A stretch of DNA of 64,000 nt from Bisbaumannia sp015645095 (GTDB taxonomy: Bacteria; Pseudomonadota; Gammaproteobacteria; Pseudomonadales; Halomonadaceae). Numbering within the stretch: position 1 is the first letter of the stretch; every line of letters begins with the position of its first letter. This document shows, one piece after another, positions 41,062 through 50,029 of the stretch. The stretch covers positions 3,720,001 to 3,784,000 of the forward strand of contig CP141893.1 of assembly GCA_036871055.1 (NCBI GenBank). Reading direction: 5' to 3'. A model generated the notes under the pieces. It made no database searches, was not told the origin of the DNA, and was given only the letters and a program-made list of their open reading frames with translations. The translations under genes and the position numbers were made by a program.

Positions 41062-43053
41062 ATGCCGTCCCGTTTCGAACTGGCCAATGCCATTCGCGCC
41101 CTGTCCATGGACGCCGTCCAGAAGGCCAAGTCCGGCCACCCCGGCGCCCCCATGGGCATGGCCGATATTGCCGAGGTGCTGTGGAACGACCACCTCAAGC
41201 ATAATCCGGCCAACCCCCACTGGGCCGACCGCGACCGCTTCGTGCTTTCCAACGGCCACGGCTCCATGCTGCTCTACTCCCTGCTGCACCTGAGCGGCTA
41301 CGACCTGGACCTGGAGCAGCTGCAGCACTTCCGCCAGCTGCACTCCAAGACCGCCGGCCACCCGGAGCTCGGCTACGCCCCCGGCGTCGAGACCACCACC
41401 GGCCCCCTCGGCCAGGGCCTGGCCAATGCGGTGGGCATGGCGCTGGCCGAGAAGACCCTGGCCGCCCAGTTCAACCGCCCGGGCCACACCATCGTCGATC
41501 ACACCACCTGGTGCTTCCTCGGCGACGGCTGCCTGATGGAGGGCATCTCCCACGAGGTCGCCTCCCTGGCCGGCACCCAGCAGCTCGGCAAGCTGGTCGC
41601 CTTCTATGACGACAACGGCATCTCCATCGACGGCGAGGTGGAAGGCTGGTTCACCGACGATACCGCCAAGCGCTTCGAGGCCTACGGCTGGCACGTGGTG
41701 CCCAATGTCGACGGCCACAAGCCGGAAGAGATCCAGGCCGCCATCGAGCTGGCCAAGACCCATGACGACAAGCCGAGCCTGATCGTCTGCAAGACCATCA
41801 TCGGCTTCGGCGCCCCCAACAAGCAGGGCAAGGAGGAGTGCCACGGCGCCCCCCTGGGCGAGGAAGAGGTGGCCGCCGCCCGCGAACAGCTGGGTTGGCC
41901 CCACGCCCCCTTCCATGTCCCCGAAGCGATCTACCAGGGCTGGGACGCCCGCCAGCGCGGCGCGCAGCTCGAGAGCGACTGGGAGACACGCTTCGCCCGT
42001 TACGCCGAGGCCTTCCCCGCCGAGGCCGCCGAGTTCCGGCGCCGCCTCAAGGGCGAACTGCCCAAGGCGCTGACCAGCGAGAAGCTGATCGAGGACGCCC
42101 AGGCCAAGGGCGAGACCATCGCCAGCCGCAAGGCCTCCTTCAACTGCCTCAACGAACTCGGCCCGCAGCTGCCCGAGCTGCTCGGCGGCAGCGCCGACCT
42201 GGCCCCCTCCAACCTGACCTTCTGGAAGGGCGCCAAGGCCATCACGCCGGAGGCCCCCGGCGGCAACTACCTGCACTACGGGGTCCGCGAGTTCGGCATG
42301 GGCGCCATCATGAACGGCATCGCCCTGCATGGCGGCTTCGTGCCCTACGGCGCCACCTTCCTGATCTTCATGGAGTACATGCGCAACGCCGTGCGCATGG
42401 CGGCGCTGATGGGCCAGCAGGCGGTCTACGTCTTCACCCACGACTCCATCGGCCTGGGCGAGGACGGCCCCACCCACCAGCCGATCGAGCAGCTGACCAG
42501 CCTGCGCTCCACCCCCAACCTGGCCACCTGGCGCCCCTGTGACGCCGTGGAGACCGCCGCCGCCTGGGATGCCGCCATCAAGCGTCACGCCGGCCCCAGC
42601 GCCCTGGTGCTGTCGCGCCAGAACCTGCCCCACCAGGCACGCGACAAGCACCAGCTGGCCAATATCCAGCGCGGCGGCTATGTGCTCCGCGACTGCGACG
42701 GCACCCCGGAGCTGATCCTGCTCGCCACCGGCTCCGAAGTGGCCCTGGCCATGGACGCCGCGAGCCAACTGAGCGAGCAGGGCAAGGCGGTGCGGGTGGT
42801 CTCGATGCCCTCCACCGACGCCTTCGACGCCCAGGACGCCGCCTACCGGGAGTCGGTGCTGCCCAAGGCGGTCACCGCCCGCCTGGCCATCGAGGCCGGC
42901 CACCGCGACTTCTGGTTCAAGTACGTGGGCCTGGACGGCGATATCGTCGGCATGAGCAGCTTCGGCGAGTCCGCCCCGGCGGGGGACCTCTTCAAGCACT
43001 TCGGCTTCACCGTCGACAACGTCGTCGAGCGCGCCCAGGCGCTGCTGGGCTAA
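41062..43053 (+). CDS. tkt: Transketolase
   Basis: Thiamine-diphosphate enzyme of the pentose phosphate pathway, 663 aa, the same length as E. coli TktA. The ThDP motif GDGCLMEGISHE begins near residue 154. The pyrimidine domain holds YVFTHDSIGLGEDGPTHQP, and the N-terminal FELANAIRALSMDAVQKA is typical. RBS GAGGAG sits 8 bases before ATG. It supplies erythrose-4-phosphate, the substrate of Epd encoded just downstream. Two strong hairpins follow, so it is probably a separate transcript from epd-pgk-fba. Confidence 0.97.
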   Translation: MPSRFELANAIRALSMDAVQKAKSGHPGAPMGMADIAEVLWNDHLKHNPANPHWADRDRFVLSNGHGSMLLYSLLHLSGYDLDLEQLQHFRQLHSKTAGHPELGYAPGVETTTGPLGQGLANAVGMALAEKTLAAQFNRPGHTIVDHTTWCFLGDGCLMEGISHEVASLAGTQQLGKLVAFYDDNGISIDGEVEGWFTDDTAKRFEAYGWHVVPNVDGHKPEEIQAAIELAKTHDDKPSLIVCKTIIGFGAPNKQGKEECHGAPLGEEEVAAAREQLGWPHAPFHVPEAIYQGWDARQRGAQLESDWETRFARYAEAFPAEAAEFRRRLKGELPKALTSEKLIEDAQAKGETIASRKASFNCLNELGPQLPELLGGSADLAPSNLTFWKGAKAITPEAPGGNYLHYGVREFGMGAIMNGIALHGGFVPYGATFLIFMEYMRNAVRMAALMGQQAVYVFTHDSIGLGEDGPTHQPIEQLTSLRSTPNLATWRPCDAVETAAAWDAAIKRHAGPSALVLSRQNLPHQARDKHQLANIQRGGYVLRDCDGTPELILLATGSEVALAMDAASQLSEQGKAVRVVSMPSTDAFDAQDAAYRESVLPKAVTARLAIEAGHRDFWFKYVGLDGDIVGMSSFGESAPAGDLFKHFGFTVDNVVERAQALLG

Positions 43054-43060
43054 GCGACAC

Positions 43061-43080
43061 GGCCCCGCCATGGCGGGGCC
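43061..43080 (+). terminator. First hairpin after tkt
   Basis: GGCCCCGCCATGGCGGGGCC, a perfect 10-bp palindrome 8 bp past the tkt stop, without a U tract. Confidence 0.6.
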
Positions 43081-43091
43081 AAGCCCCAATA

Positions 43092-43127
43092 ACAACGGGC
43101 GCCACTCCTCGGAGTGGCGCCCGTTGT
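43092..43127. terminator. Second hairpin between tkt and the hsp20 genes
   Basis: ACAACGGGCGCCACTCC pairs with GGAGTGGCGCCCGTTGT, a 17-bp perfect stem between convergent genes. It probably terminates both directions. Confidence 0.75.
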
Positions 43128-43218
43128 CGTTACTCCCCGGTGAACCAGGGGAGTCCGGCCGCCTGCCCGATACGCCGGGCGCGACTGGCGGCGCTCCCCG
43201 GCCCTCGTTATCCGGGGA

Positions 43219-43623
43219 TCAGGCCGCCTGCACCCCGATACGCCGAGGCCGGTGGCTCTCCTTCTTGGGCAGGCGCAGGTGCAGTACGCCGTCCCGCAGG
43301 CGCGCCTCGATGGCCTCGCCATCGATCTCGTGGCTCAGGGTGAAGCGGCGCAGGAAGCGCTGCCCGCGCAGCTCCGCATAGAGGGCCGTGGCGCCCTCCG
43401 GCATGGCCAGGCGGATCTCGCCTTCCAGGGTCAGGACGTTATCGTTGACCTCGATGGACAGGGACTCGGCGGTGACCCCGGGCAGATCCGCCAGCAGGTG
43501 CAGGGCATGATCCCGCTCGTAGATATCCACCGCCGGGCGCAGCGCGCTGCGGCGCCGCTCCTGTGGCTCCTGTTCCCGGGCCACCTCGGCTTCCCGGGTC
43601 GGTTGCTTGATCATCTCGCTCAT
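43219..43623 (-). CDS. Small heat-shock protein, Hsp20 family (second of pair)
   Basis: ATP-independent holdase chaperone, 134 aa, with an alpha-crystallin domain. Recognisable are RSALRPAVDIYERDHALHLL at the front, DLPGVTAESLSIEVNDNVLT, and GVLHLRLPKKE at the end of the domain. ATG at 43623 follows GGAGGTG; a GTG three codons upstream is less likely. It lies 30 bp downstream of another Hsp20 gene on the same strand and ends with the same C-terminal phrase (RRI-VQAA), so the pair probably arose by duplication and is co-transcribed. Confidence 0.9.
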   Translation of the reverse strand: MSEMIKQPTREAEVAREQEPQERRRSALRPAVDIYERDHALHLLADLPGVTAESLSIEVNDNVLTLEGEIRLAMPEGATALYAELRGQRFLRRFTLSHEIDGEAIEARLRDGVLHLRLPKKESHRPRRIGVQAA

Positions 43624-43653
43624 GATGCTCACCTCCAGGAAAGGTTCCGGGCA

Positions 43654-44103
43654 TCAAGCCGCCTGGACGCTGATGCGCCGCGGCTTGAGCTCTTCCCGCT
43701 TGGGCAGGACCACTTCGAAGACCCCGTCCCGATGACGCGCCTCGGCGCGCTCGCCGTCCAGCCCATCGGGCAGGGCGATGGTGCGGCTGAAGCTGCCGGT
43801 GAAGCGCTCGCGACGAAACTCCACTCGCGCCTCCTCTTCCGGAGCCGCCGGACGCTCGCCCCTGAGGGTCAGCAGGTTGTCCTGGATGCTGATCTCCAGG
43901 GCATCGGCGGCCAGCCCCGGGGCGAACACATAGACCCGCACGGCGTCGTCGGTACGCGCCAGGTTGATCATCGGGAAGCTGCCGCGGGGCACGGCACGAA
44001 TGTCCGCGGCGGCGGGGTCGGACATGACCTCATCCAGCCATTGGCGCAGGCCACCCAGCTCCTGCAGCAGGCCGGAATCGAGACGCTTGAGATCTGCGAA
44101 CAT
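43654..44103 (-). CDS. Small heat-shock protein, Hsp20 family (first of pair)
   Basis: Holdase chaperone of 149 aa with an alpha-crystallin domain (about residues 45-140). Motifs include PMINLARTDDAVRVYVFAPG, LEISIQDNLLTLRGER and GVFEVVLPKREELKPRRI. The start at 44103 follows GAGGAGGTG; an upstream extension is ignored. The two Hsp20 proteins could form hetero-oligomers like IbpA/IbpB. No heat-shock promoter or ROSE-type thermometer was recognised in the 180-bp gap to epd. Confidence 0.9.
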   Translation of the reverse strand: MFADLKRLDSGLLQELGGLRQWLDEVMSDPAAADIRAVPRGSFPMINLARTDDAVRVYVFAPGLAADALEISIQDNLLTLRGERPAAPEEEARVEFRRERFTGSFSRTIALPDGLDGERAEARHRDGVFEVVLPKREELKPRRISVQAA

Positions 44104-44285
44104 GATGAACACCTCCTCAATGCCTCTGCGGCCGGCCGCCGTATCGAGCCCCGCTCGAGGCGCCGGCCTCAATTCGGAACATAGGGTCGCCGGAAGCGCT
44201 TTCAAGGCCCCGGCAGCCTGCATTATCGGCGCTTTTGCGCTAGAATCGCTTCCCTGATCGAGTCACGGGGACGAGTGCCGACGCC

Positions 44286-45311
44286 ATGGCCTACCGCATC
44301 GCCATCAACGGATATGGCCGTATCGGCCAATGCGTGCTGCGCGCCCTGGTGGAGCGCGCCCAGAAGCTGGGCGGCACCCCGCTGGAGGTGGTGGCCATCA
44401 ACGAGCTCTCGGATCTCGAGACCATCGCCTACCTGACCCGCTACGACACCACCCACGGCCGTTTCCCCGCCACCGTGGAGGCCCGCGACGGTCGACTGCT
44501 GATCGATGGCCGGCCCATCCATATCCTCTCCGAGGCCGACCCGGACCGCCTGCCCTGGGGGGAACTCGACATCGACCTGGTGCTGGAGTGCTCCGGCAGC
44601 TTCAAGGATCGCGCCACCGCCGAGCGCCACCTGGCCGCCGGCGCCAAGCGCCTGCTCTTCTCCCAGCCCGCCGAGAGCGACGTGGACGCGACCATCGTCT
44701 GCGGCATCAACGACCAGAGCCTGGTGGCTACCCAGCGCATCGTCTCCGCCGCCTCCTGCACCACCAACTGCCTGGTGCCGGTGCTCACCGTGCTCGACGA
44801 GGCCCTGGGCGTGGCCCACGGCGTCACCACCACCATCCACTCGGCGATGAACGACCAGCCGGTGATCGACGCCTACCACCAGACCGACCTGCGCCTGACC
44901 CGCTCGGCCATGCAGTCCATCGTGCCGGTGGACACCAGCCTGGCCCGCGGCCTCAACCGCCTGATGCCGCGCCTGGCCAACCGCTTCGAGTGCCTGCACG
45001 TGCGGGTGCCGACCATCAATGTCTCGGCCATGGATCTGGCCATCTGCGTCGAGCGCGACACCGACGCCGCCGAGATCAATGCCCTGCTGCGCGAGGCCAG
45101 CCTGGGCCGCCTGGCGGGGCTGCTCGGCTACACCGAGGAGCCCACCGCCTCCATCGACTTCAACCACGATCCGCGCTCGGGTATCGTGGACGCCACCCAG
45201 ACCCGGGTGGCCGGCGGTCGCCTGGTGAAGATGCTGTGCTGGTTCGATAACGAGTGGGGCTTCGCCAATCGCATGCTCGACGTGACCCAGCGCCTCGCCG
45301 CCCTCGATTGA
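44286..45311 (+). CDS. epd: D-erythrose-4-phosphate dehydrogenase
   Basis: Oxidises erythrose-4-phosphate to 4-phosphoerythronate, the first step toward pyridoxal phosphate in gammaproteobacteria. The 341-aa protein is a GAPDH homolog with the NAD motif INGYGRIGQCVLRAL and the catalytic cysteine in SAASCTTNCLVP. Epd rather than GapA is chosen from length, from the ESGRF-like N-terminal differences and from gene order epd-pgk-fba, which is conserved in the group. GAPDH activity cannot be excluded from sequence. It is first in a probable epd-pgk-fba operon. Confidence 0.9.
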   Translation: MAYRIAINGYGRIGQCVLRALVERAQKLGGTPLEVVAINELSDLETIAYLTRYDTTHGRFPATVEARDGRLLIDGRPIHILSEADPDRLPWGELDIDLVLECSGSFKDRATAERHLAAGAKRLLFSQPAESDVDATIVCGINDQSLVATQRIVSAASCTTNCLVPVLTVLDEALGVAHGVTTTIHSAMNDQPVIDAYHQTDLRLTRSAMQSIVPVDTSLARGLNRLMPRLANRFECLHVRVPTINVSAMDLAICVERDTDAAEINALLREASLGRLAGLLGYTEEPTASIDFNHDPRSGIVDATQTRVAGGRLVKMLCWFDNEWGFANRMLDVTQRLAALD

Positions 45312-45348
45312 CCCAACCCTGGCTTGCCTAATGAAGGAACACGTGCCG

Positions 45349-46512
45349 ATGAACGTACGCAAGATGACCGACCTGGAGCTCGCCGGAAAGCGCGTGCTGA
45401 TCCGCGAAGACTTGAACGTGCCCATCAAGAATGGCCGTGTGACCAGCGATGCGCGCCTGCGCGCCGCCCTGCCCACCATTCAGGCCGCCCGGGACGCCGG
45501 CGCCAAGGTGATGCTGATGAGCCACCTGGGCCGCCCCACCGAGGGCGAGCCCGCCGAGGAGTTCTCCCTGGCGCCGGTGGCCGAGCGCCTCGGCGAGCTG
45601 CTGGGCCGTCGGGTCAGTCTGGTCAAGGAGTACCTGGACGTGGCCCTGGACCTGGCCGACGGCGAGGTGGTGCTGCTGGAGAACGTGCGCTTCAACGCCG
45701 GCGAGAAGGGCGATGACGAGGAACTGGCCAAGCAGTATGCGGCCCTCTGCGACCTCTTCGTGATGGACGCCTTCGGCACCGCCCACCGCGCCCAGGCCTC
45801 CACCCACGGCGTGGCGCGCTTCGCCCCCGAGGCCTGCGCCGGCCCGCTGCTGGCCCAGGAGCTGAGCGCCCTGGAGCAGGCCCTGGCCACCCCCAAGCGG
45901 CCCATGACCGCCATCGTCGGCGGCTCCAAGGTCTCCACCAAGCTCGACGTCCTGACCGCTCTCGCCGAGAAGTGCGACCAGCTGATCGTCGGCGGCGGCA
46001 TCGCCAACACCTTTATCGCCGCGGCGGGCCATAACGTCGGCAAGTCGCTGCATGAAGCCGACCTGATCGAGCAGGCCAAGGCACTGATGGCCCAGGTCGA
46101 GATCCCGCTGCCTTCCGATGTGGTGGTGGCCACCGAGTTCTCCGACAACGCCACCGCCGTGGTCAAGCCCGTCGACCAGGTCAACGATGACGAGATGATC
46201 CTCGATATCGGCCCCGAGACCGCCGCCCGCCTGGGCGCGCTGCTCGAGGACGCCGGCACCATCCTGTGGAACGGCCCGGTGGGCGTCTTCGAGATCGACC
46301 AGTTCGGCAAGGGCACCGAGGTGATCGCCCAGGCCATCGCCGCGAGCAGCGCCTTCTCCATCGCCGGCGGCGGCGATACCCTGGCGGCCATCGACAAGTA
46401 CGGCATCGCCGACCGGGTCTCCTATATCTCCACCGGCGGCGGCGCCTTCCTCGAGTACGTGGAAGGCAAGACCCTGCCGGCCGTCGCGGCCCTGGAAGCC
46501 GCGGCCCAGTAA
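45349..46512 (+). CDS. pgk: Phosphoglycerate kinase
   Basis: Reversible ATP-forming step of glycolysis. At 387 aa it has exactly the E. coli length when started at the ATG at 45349; an ATG 18 nt upstream is also open. The N-terminal substrate region RVLIREDLNVP and MLMSHLGRPTEGEP, the hinge region VGGSKVSTKLDVLTAL, and the nucleotide region STGGGAFLEYVEGKTLP are present. It lies 37 bp after epd and 52 bp before fba on the same strand. Confidence 0.97.
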   Translation: MNVRKMTDLELAGKRVLIREDLNVPIKNGRVTSDARLRAALPTIQAARDAGAKVMLMSHLGRPTEGEPAEEFSLAPVAERLGELLGRRVSLVKEYLDVALDLADGEVVLLENVRFNAGEKGDDEELAKQYAALCDLFVMDAFGTAHRAQASTHGVARFAPEACAGPLLAQELSALEQALATPKRPMTAIVGGSKVSTKLDVLTALAEKCDQLIVGGGIANTFIAAAGHNVGKSLHEADLIEQAKALMAQVEIPLPSDVVVATEFSDNATAVVKPVDQVNDDEMILDIGPETAARLGALLEDAGTILWNGPVGVFEIDQFGKGTEVIAQAIAASSAFSIAGGGDTLAAIDKYGIADRVSYISTGGGAFLEYVEGKTLPAVAALEAAAQ

Positions 46513-46564
46513 CCCATCGAATCCCGGGCGGCCCGGCGCCGCCCACCCAAACACAGGTGAGATC

Positions 46565-47629
46565 ATGGCACTGATCAGCATGCGCCAGATGCTGGACCAC
46601 GCCGCCGAGCGCGGCTACGGCATCCCGGCCTTCAACGTCAACAACCTCGAGCAGATGCGCGCCATCATGGAAGCCGCCGACGCCACCGACTCCCCGGTGA
46701 TCGTCCAGGCCTCCGCCGGCGCCCGCAAGTACGCCGGGGCCCCCTTCCTGCGCCACCTGATCCTGGCCGCGGTGGAAGAGTTCCCGCATATCCCGGTGGT
46801 GATGCACCAGGACCACGGCACCAGCCCCGCGGTCTGCCAGCGCTCCATCCAGCTCGGCTTCTCCTCGGTGATGATGGACGGCTCCCTCGGCGAGGACGGC
46901 AAGACCCCCATGGACTACGACTACAACGTCGACGTCACCCGGCGCACCGTGGAGATGGCGCATGCCTGTGGCGTCTCCGTGGAGGGCGAGCTGGGCTGCC
47001 TGGGTAGCCTGGAGACCGGCATGGCCGGCGAGGAAGACGGCATCGGCGCCGAGGGCAAGCTGGACATGGACCAGCTGCTCACCGACCCGGAAGAGGCCGC
47101 GGCCTTCGTCAAGGCGACCCAGGTGGACGCCCTGGCCATCGCCATCGGCACCAGCCACGGCGCCTACAAGTTCACCAAGCCACCCACCGGCGACACCCTC
47201 TCCATCCAGCGCATCAAGGAGATCCACGCCCGCATCCCCGACACCCACCTGGTGATGCACGGCTCCTCCTCGGTGCCCCAGGAGTGGCTCGAGGTGATCA
47301 ACGAGTACGGCGGCGCCATCCCCGAAACCTACGGCGTGCCGGTCGAGGAGATCGTCGAGGGCATCAAGTACGGGGTGCGCAAGGTCAATATCGACACCGA
47401 CCTGCGCCTGGCCTCCACCGGCGCCGTGCGTCGCTTCCTGGCCCAGAACCCGGCCGAATTCGACCCGCGCAAGTTCCTCAAGGAGACCGTCTCCGCCATG
47501 CGCGATGTCTGCATCGCCCGCTACGAGGCCTTCGGCACCGCCGGCAACGCCAGCCGCATCAAGCCGATCAGCCTGGAAGCCATGGTGAGCCGCTACGACA
47601 GCGGCGAGCTGGATCCCAAGATCAACTAA
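46565..47629 (+). CDS. fba: Class II fructose-bisphosphate aldolase (CbbA/Fba type)
   Basis: Zn-dependent aldolase of glycolysis and gluconeogenesis, 354 aa. It belongs to the longer class IIA-like group found in Pseudomonas and autotrophs: YGIPAFNVNNLEQMRAIMEA at the N-terminus, the zinc ligand His in PVVMHQDHGTSP, TSHGAYKF and VMHGSSSVPQEW. RBS CAGGTGAGATC precedes ATG. An intrinsic terminator follows 15 bp after the stop, so it closes the epd-pgk-fba unit. Confidence 0.96.
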   Translation: MALISMRQMLDHAAERGYGIPAFNVNNLEQMRAIMEAADATDSPVIVQASAGARKYAGAPFLRHLILAAVEEFPHIPVVMHQDHGTSPAVCQRSIQLGFSSVMMDGSLGEDGKTPMDYDYNVDVTRRTVEMAHACGVSVEGELGCLGSLETGMAGEEDGIGAEGKLDMDQLLTDPEEAAAFVKATQVDALAIAIGTSHGAYKFTKPPTGDTLSIQRIKEIHARIPDTHLVMHGSSSVPQEWLEVINEYGGAIPETYGVPVEEIVEGIKYGVRKVNIDTDLRLASTGAVRRFLAQNPAEFDPRKFLKETVSAMRDVCIARYEAFGTAGNASRIKPISLEAMVSRYDSGELDPKIN

Positions 47630-47644
47630 GGGATACCACGACGA

Positions 47645-47668
47645 GGGCGGCCCACGGGCCGCCCTTTT
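47645..47668 (+). terminator. Terminator after fba
   Basis: GGGCGGCCC pairs with GGGCCGCCC and is followed by TTTT. Confidence 0.9.
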
Positions 47669-47699
47669 GCTGCCACTCTATTCCGCCGAGGTACCGTCG

Positions 47700-48680
47700 A
47701 TGCCCCAGCGAATCGTCGCCTTTCGTCGCCTCCAGCCCCATCACCGGGAGCAGCTCGCCCGGGATGCCCGGGTGGACTACTTCGAGGATCTGGAGAGCAT
47801 CGAGTATCCCGACTTCCGCGCCGCCCTGCGCCAGGCCGATGGCCTGATCGGCGCCGGCCTGAGGATTCCCGAGTCCCTGCTCGACGAGGCGCCGCGGCTC
47901 AAGGCCATCGCCACCATCTCGGTGGGCTACGACCACTACCCGCTGGAAGCCCTGACCCACCGCGGCATCCTGCTCTGCAACACCCCGGACGTGCTCACCG
48001 AGACCACCGCCGACACCGGCTTCGCCCTGATCATGGCCTGTGCCCGCCGGGTGGTGGAGCTGGCCGACTGGGTCCGCCGCGGCGACTGGCAGGCCAGCGT
48101 CGGCGAGGCCCAGTTCGGCAGCGACGTGCATGGCAAGACCCTGGGCCTGGTGGGCTGCGGGCGTATCGGTGCCGCCCTGGCGCGTCGCGGGGCTCTCGGC
48201 TTCGGCATGCGCGTGCGCTACTCCAACGCCTCGCCCAAACCGGCCCTGGAGGCCGAACTGGGCGCCGAACGCCGCGAGCTGGACGAACTGTTGGCCGAGG
48301 CCGATTTCGTCTGCGTCACCGTACCCCTCACGGAAGCCACCCACCACCTGATCGGCGCTCGGGAGCTGGCACTCATGAAACCCTCGGCCTTTGTGATCAA
48401 TATCGCCCGGGGCGCCGTGGTGGACGAGGCGGCGCTGATCGAGGCCCTGGAGATGGGGCGCATCCGTGGCGCCGGTCTCGACGTCTTCGAGCGGGAGCCC
48501 CTCTCTCCGGAGTCCCCGCTGCCCCATCTGCCCAATGTGGTGGCCCTGCCGCATATCGGTTCCGCCACTTATGAGACCCGCGAGGCCATGGCCCAGCGTG
48601 CCGTGGATAACCTGCGCCAGGCGCTGCGCGGCGAGCGTCCCGGCGATCTGGTCAACGTGGCGGCCTGGGCCGGCGAGTAG
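47700..48680 (+). CDS. ghrB: Glyoxylate/hydroxypyruvate reductase B family dehydrogenase
   Basis: NAD(P)H-dependent D-2-hydroxyacid dehydrogenase, 326 aa (E. coli GhrB 324). Motifs include the Rossmann loop GLVGCGRIGAALARRG, NTPDVLTETTADTGFALIMA before it, and catalytic Arg, Glu and His in INIARGAVVDEAAL, GLDVFEREP and LPHIGSATYETR. GhrB-type enzymes reduce glyoxylate, hydroxypyruvate and 2-ketogluconate; which matters here is unknown. The ATG at 47700 gives the family N-terminus MPQRIVAF. Confidence 0.9.
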   Translation: MPQRIVAFRRLQPHHREQLARDARVDYFEDLESIEYPDFRAALRQADGLIGAGLRIPESLLDEAPRLKAIATISVGYDHYPLEALTHRGILLCNTPDVLTETTADTGFALIMACARRVVELADWVRRGDWQASVGEAQFGSDVHGKTLGLVGCGRIGAALARRGALGFGMRVRYSNASPKPALEAELGAERRELDELLAEADFVCVTVPLTEATHHLIGARELALMKPSAFVINIARGAVVDEAALIEALEMGRIRGAGLDVFEREPLSPESPLPHLPNVVALPHIGSATYETREAMAQRAVDNLRQALRGERPGDLVNVAAWAGE

Positions 48681-48719
48681 GCGACACGCCTTCCCGATAG
48701 CAGGAAAAATGACAAGGTT

Positions 48720-48736
48720 TGTGAACAGTGTTCACA
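48720..48736. promoter_or_regulatory. 17-bp perfect palindrome upstream of the HAD gene
   Basis: TGTGAACAGTGTTCACA, perfect about a central G. It resembles a CRP half-site pair but with 7 instead of 6 bases between TGTGA and TCACA, so the binding protein is uncertain. It lies 40 bp past the ghrB stop and 83 bp before the HAD gene. Confidence 0.55.
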
Positions 48737-48818
48737 GAATTCCAAAAATGGGCTTCAATAGTGGGTAGGTCGGCCGATATCTGAAACAATGGCGACGCAA
48801 GCGCGAGAGGTTGAGGCG

Positions 48819-49499
48819 ATGACGACTCCCCACTGTCTGTTGTTCGATTGCGATGGAACCCTGGTCGATAGTGAGCCCCTGTTGGCGGACGAGATGGCCA
48901 CCAGCCTCTCCGCCGTGGGGCTACCCTTCGTCGCCGAGGACTACATGGGCGAGTTTCGCGGCGCCCGCTTCATGAATATCGTCGGCGAGCTGCAACGCCG
49001 GCACGGCGAGGTCGACCCGGAGCGCCTCAAGGCCAGCGAGGCGCGCATGCGCAGTCGCCTGGCGGAGCGCCTGGCCAGCGAGCTGACCCTGCTGCCCGGG
49101 GTTCGCGAGGCCCTCGACCTGCTGGCCCATATCCCCCACGCGGTGGTCTCCAACGGCCCCGAGACGAAGATTCGCACCAGCCTCGAGGCCACCGGCCTCA
49201 GCGACTACTTCGGCGATCACCTGTTCAGCGGCTACTCGGCCCAGTGCTGGAAGCCCGATCCCTGCCTCTACCTGCACGCCGCCACCATCATGGGCTACGA
49301 GGCCCGCCACTGCGTGGCCATCGACGATGCCATCGTCGGCGTCAAGGCGGCCCTGGCCGCCGGCATGACGGTGATCCACCTCAACCGCTTCCCGGACGTG
49401 GAGACCACCCCGGCAGGTGCCATCGCCATCAGCAACATGCACCAGCTGCCCACGGTGATCGAACACCTCGCCCGGCGCCCCGCCGCCGCCGCCCACTAG
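48819..49499 (+). CDS. HAD-IA family phosphatase, YieH-like
   Basis: A 226-aa haloacid-dehalogenase-type phosphatase. Motif I FDCDGTLVDSEP is at the N-terminus, motif II is in VVSNGPETK, and motif III/IV in WKPDPCLYLHAA and CVAIDDAIVG. The stretch VVSNGPETK to LFSGYSAQCWKPDP resembles E. coli YieH, a 6-phosphogluconate/pyrimidine-nucleotide phosphatase; assignment is at the subfamily level only. The start at 48819 gives MTTPHCLLFDCDG. The gene stands alone, with a palindrome upstream and DnaA-box-like sites downstream. Confidence 0.85.
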   Translation: MTTPHCLLFDCDGTLVDSEPLLADEMATSLSAVGLPFVAEDYMGEFRGARFMNIVGELQRRHGEVDPERLKASEARMRSRLAERLASELTLLPGVREALDLLAHIPHAVVSNGPETKIRTSLEATGLSDYFGDHLFSGYSAQCWKPDPCLYLHAATIMGYEARHCVAIDDAIVGVKAALAAGMTVIHLNRFPDVETTPAGAIAISNMHQLPTVIEHLARRPAAAAH

Positions 49500-49521
49500 G
49501 CCCGACACTCGAGGCCCCGGC

Positions 49522-49560
49522 TTATCCACAGCCCCGGCGGCGATCGCCCCCTGTGGACAA
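49522..49560. promoter_or_regulatory. Inverted pair of DnaA-box-like sites
   Basis: TTATCCACA (49522-49530), the consensus DnaA box, faces TTGTCCACA on the other strand (49552-49560), one mismatch. CGATCG lies between them. The arms can also form a hairpin, so a terminator of the HAD gene is an alternative reading. Confidence 0.45.
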
Positions 49561-49645
49561 GCCAAACTCGGGCTTTGCTCTGTACAGCCCCGGCGGCGGC
49601 TGGTTTATCATGGGGCGACATCCCACACGCCGAGGATTGCCCCCC

Positions 49646-50020
49646 ATGGCCTCACTGCAGGATCAACTCCGCGGCCTGGTCTACTCCACCGAACATGGCC
49701 AGACCTGTCCCGACTGTCGCCAGCCACTGGACGGCTGCCAGTGCGCCGACCAGGCCGAGCAGGCACGCCTGGCGGCCCTGGATGGGGTGGTGCGCATCCG
49801 CCGCGAGACCAGCGGCCGCAAGGGCAAGGGGGTGACCACCCTCAGCGGCGTGCCCCTGCCCGCCGCCGAGCTCAAGGCCCTGGCCAAGCAGCTCAAGCAG
49901 CGTTGCGGCACCGGCGGCGCGGTCAAGGAGGGGGTCATCGAGATCCAGGGCGACCATCGCGCCACCCTCAAGGCGGAACTGGAACGCCGCGGTTACACCG
50001 TCAAGCTGGCCGGCGGCTAA
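49646..50020 (+). CDS. yciH: YciH, SUI1/eIF1-like translation factor
   Basis: A 124-aa protein. The N-terminal part has a small zinc-ribbon-like CPDCRQPLDGCQC motif (residues about 20-32). The C-terminal SUI1/eIF1 domain (about 45-122) shows RRETSGRKGKGVTTLSG, KQRCGTGGAVKEG and IEIQGDHR. E. coli YciH affects the fidelity of translation initiation; the cellular role is not settled. The start at 49646 is taken from the family N-terminus; the longer open frame upstream is not coding. A lipoprotein gene follows after 9 bp. Confidence 0.92.
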   Translation: MASLQDQLRGLVYSTEHGQTCPDCRQPLDGCQCADQAEQARLAALDGVVRIRRETSGRKGKGVTTLSGVPLPAAELKALAKQLKQRCGTGGAVKEGVIEIQGDHRATLKAELERRGYTVKLAGG

Positions 50021-50029
50021 GGAGAACCC

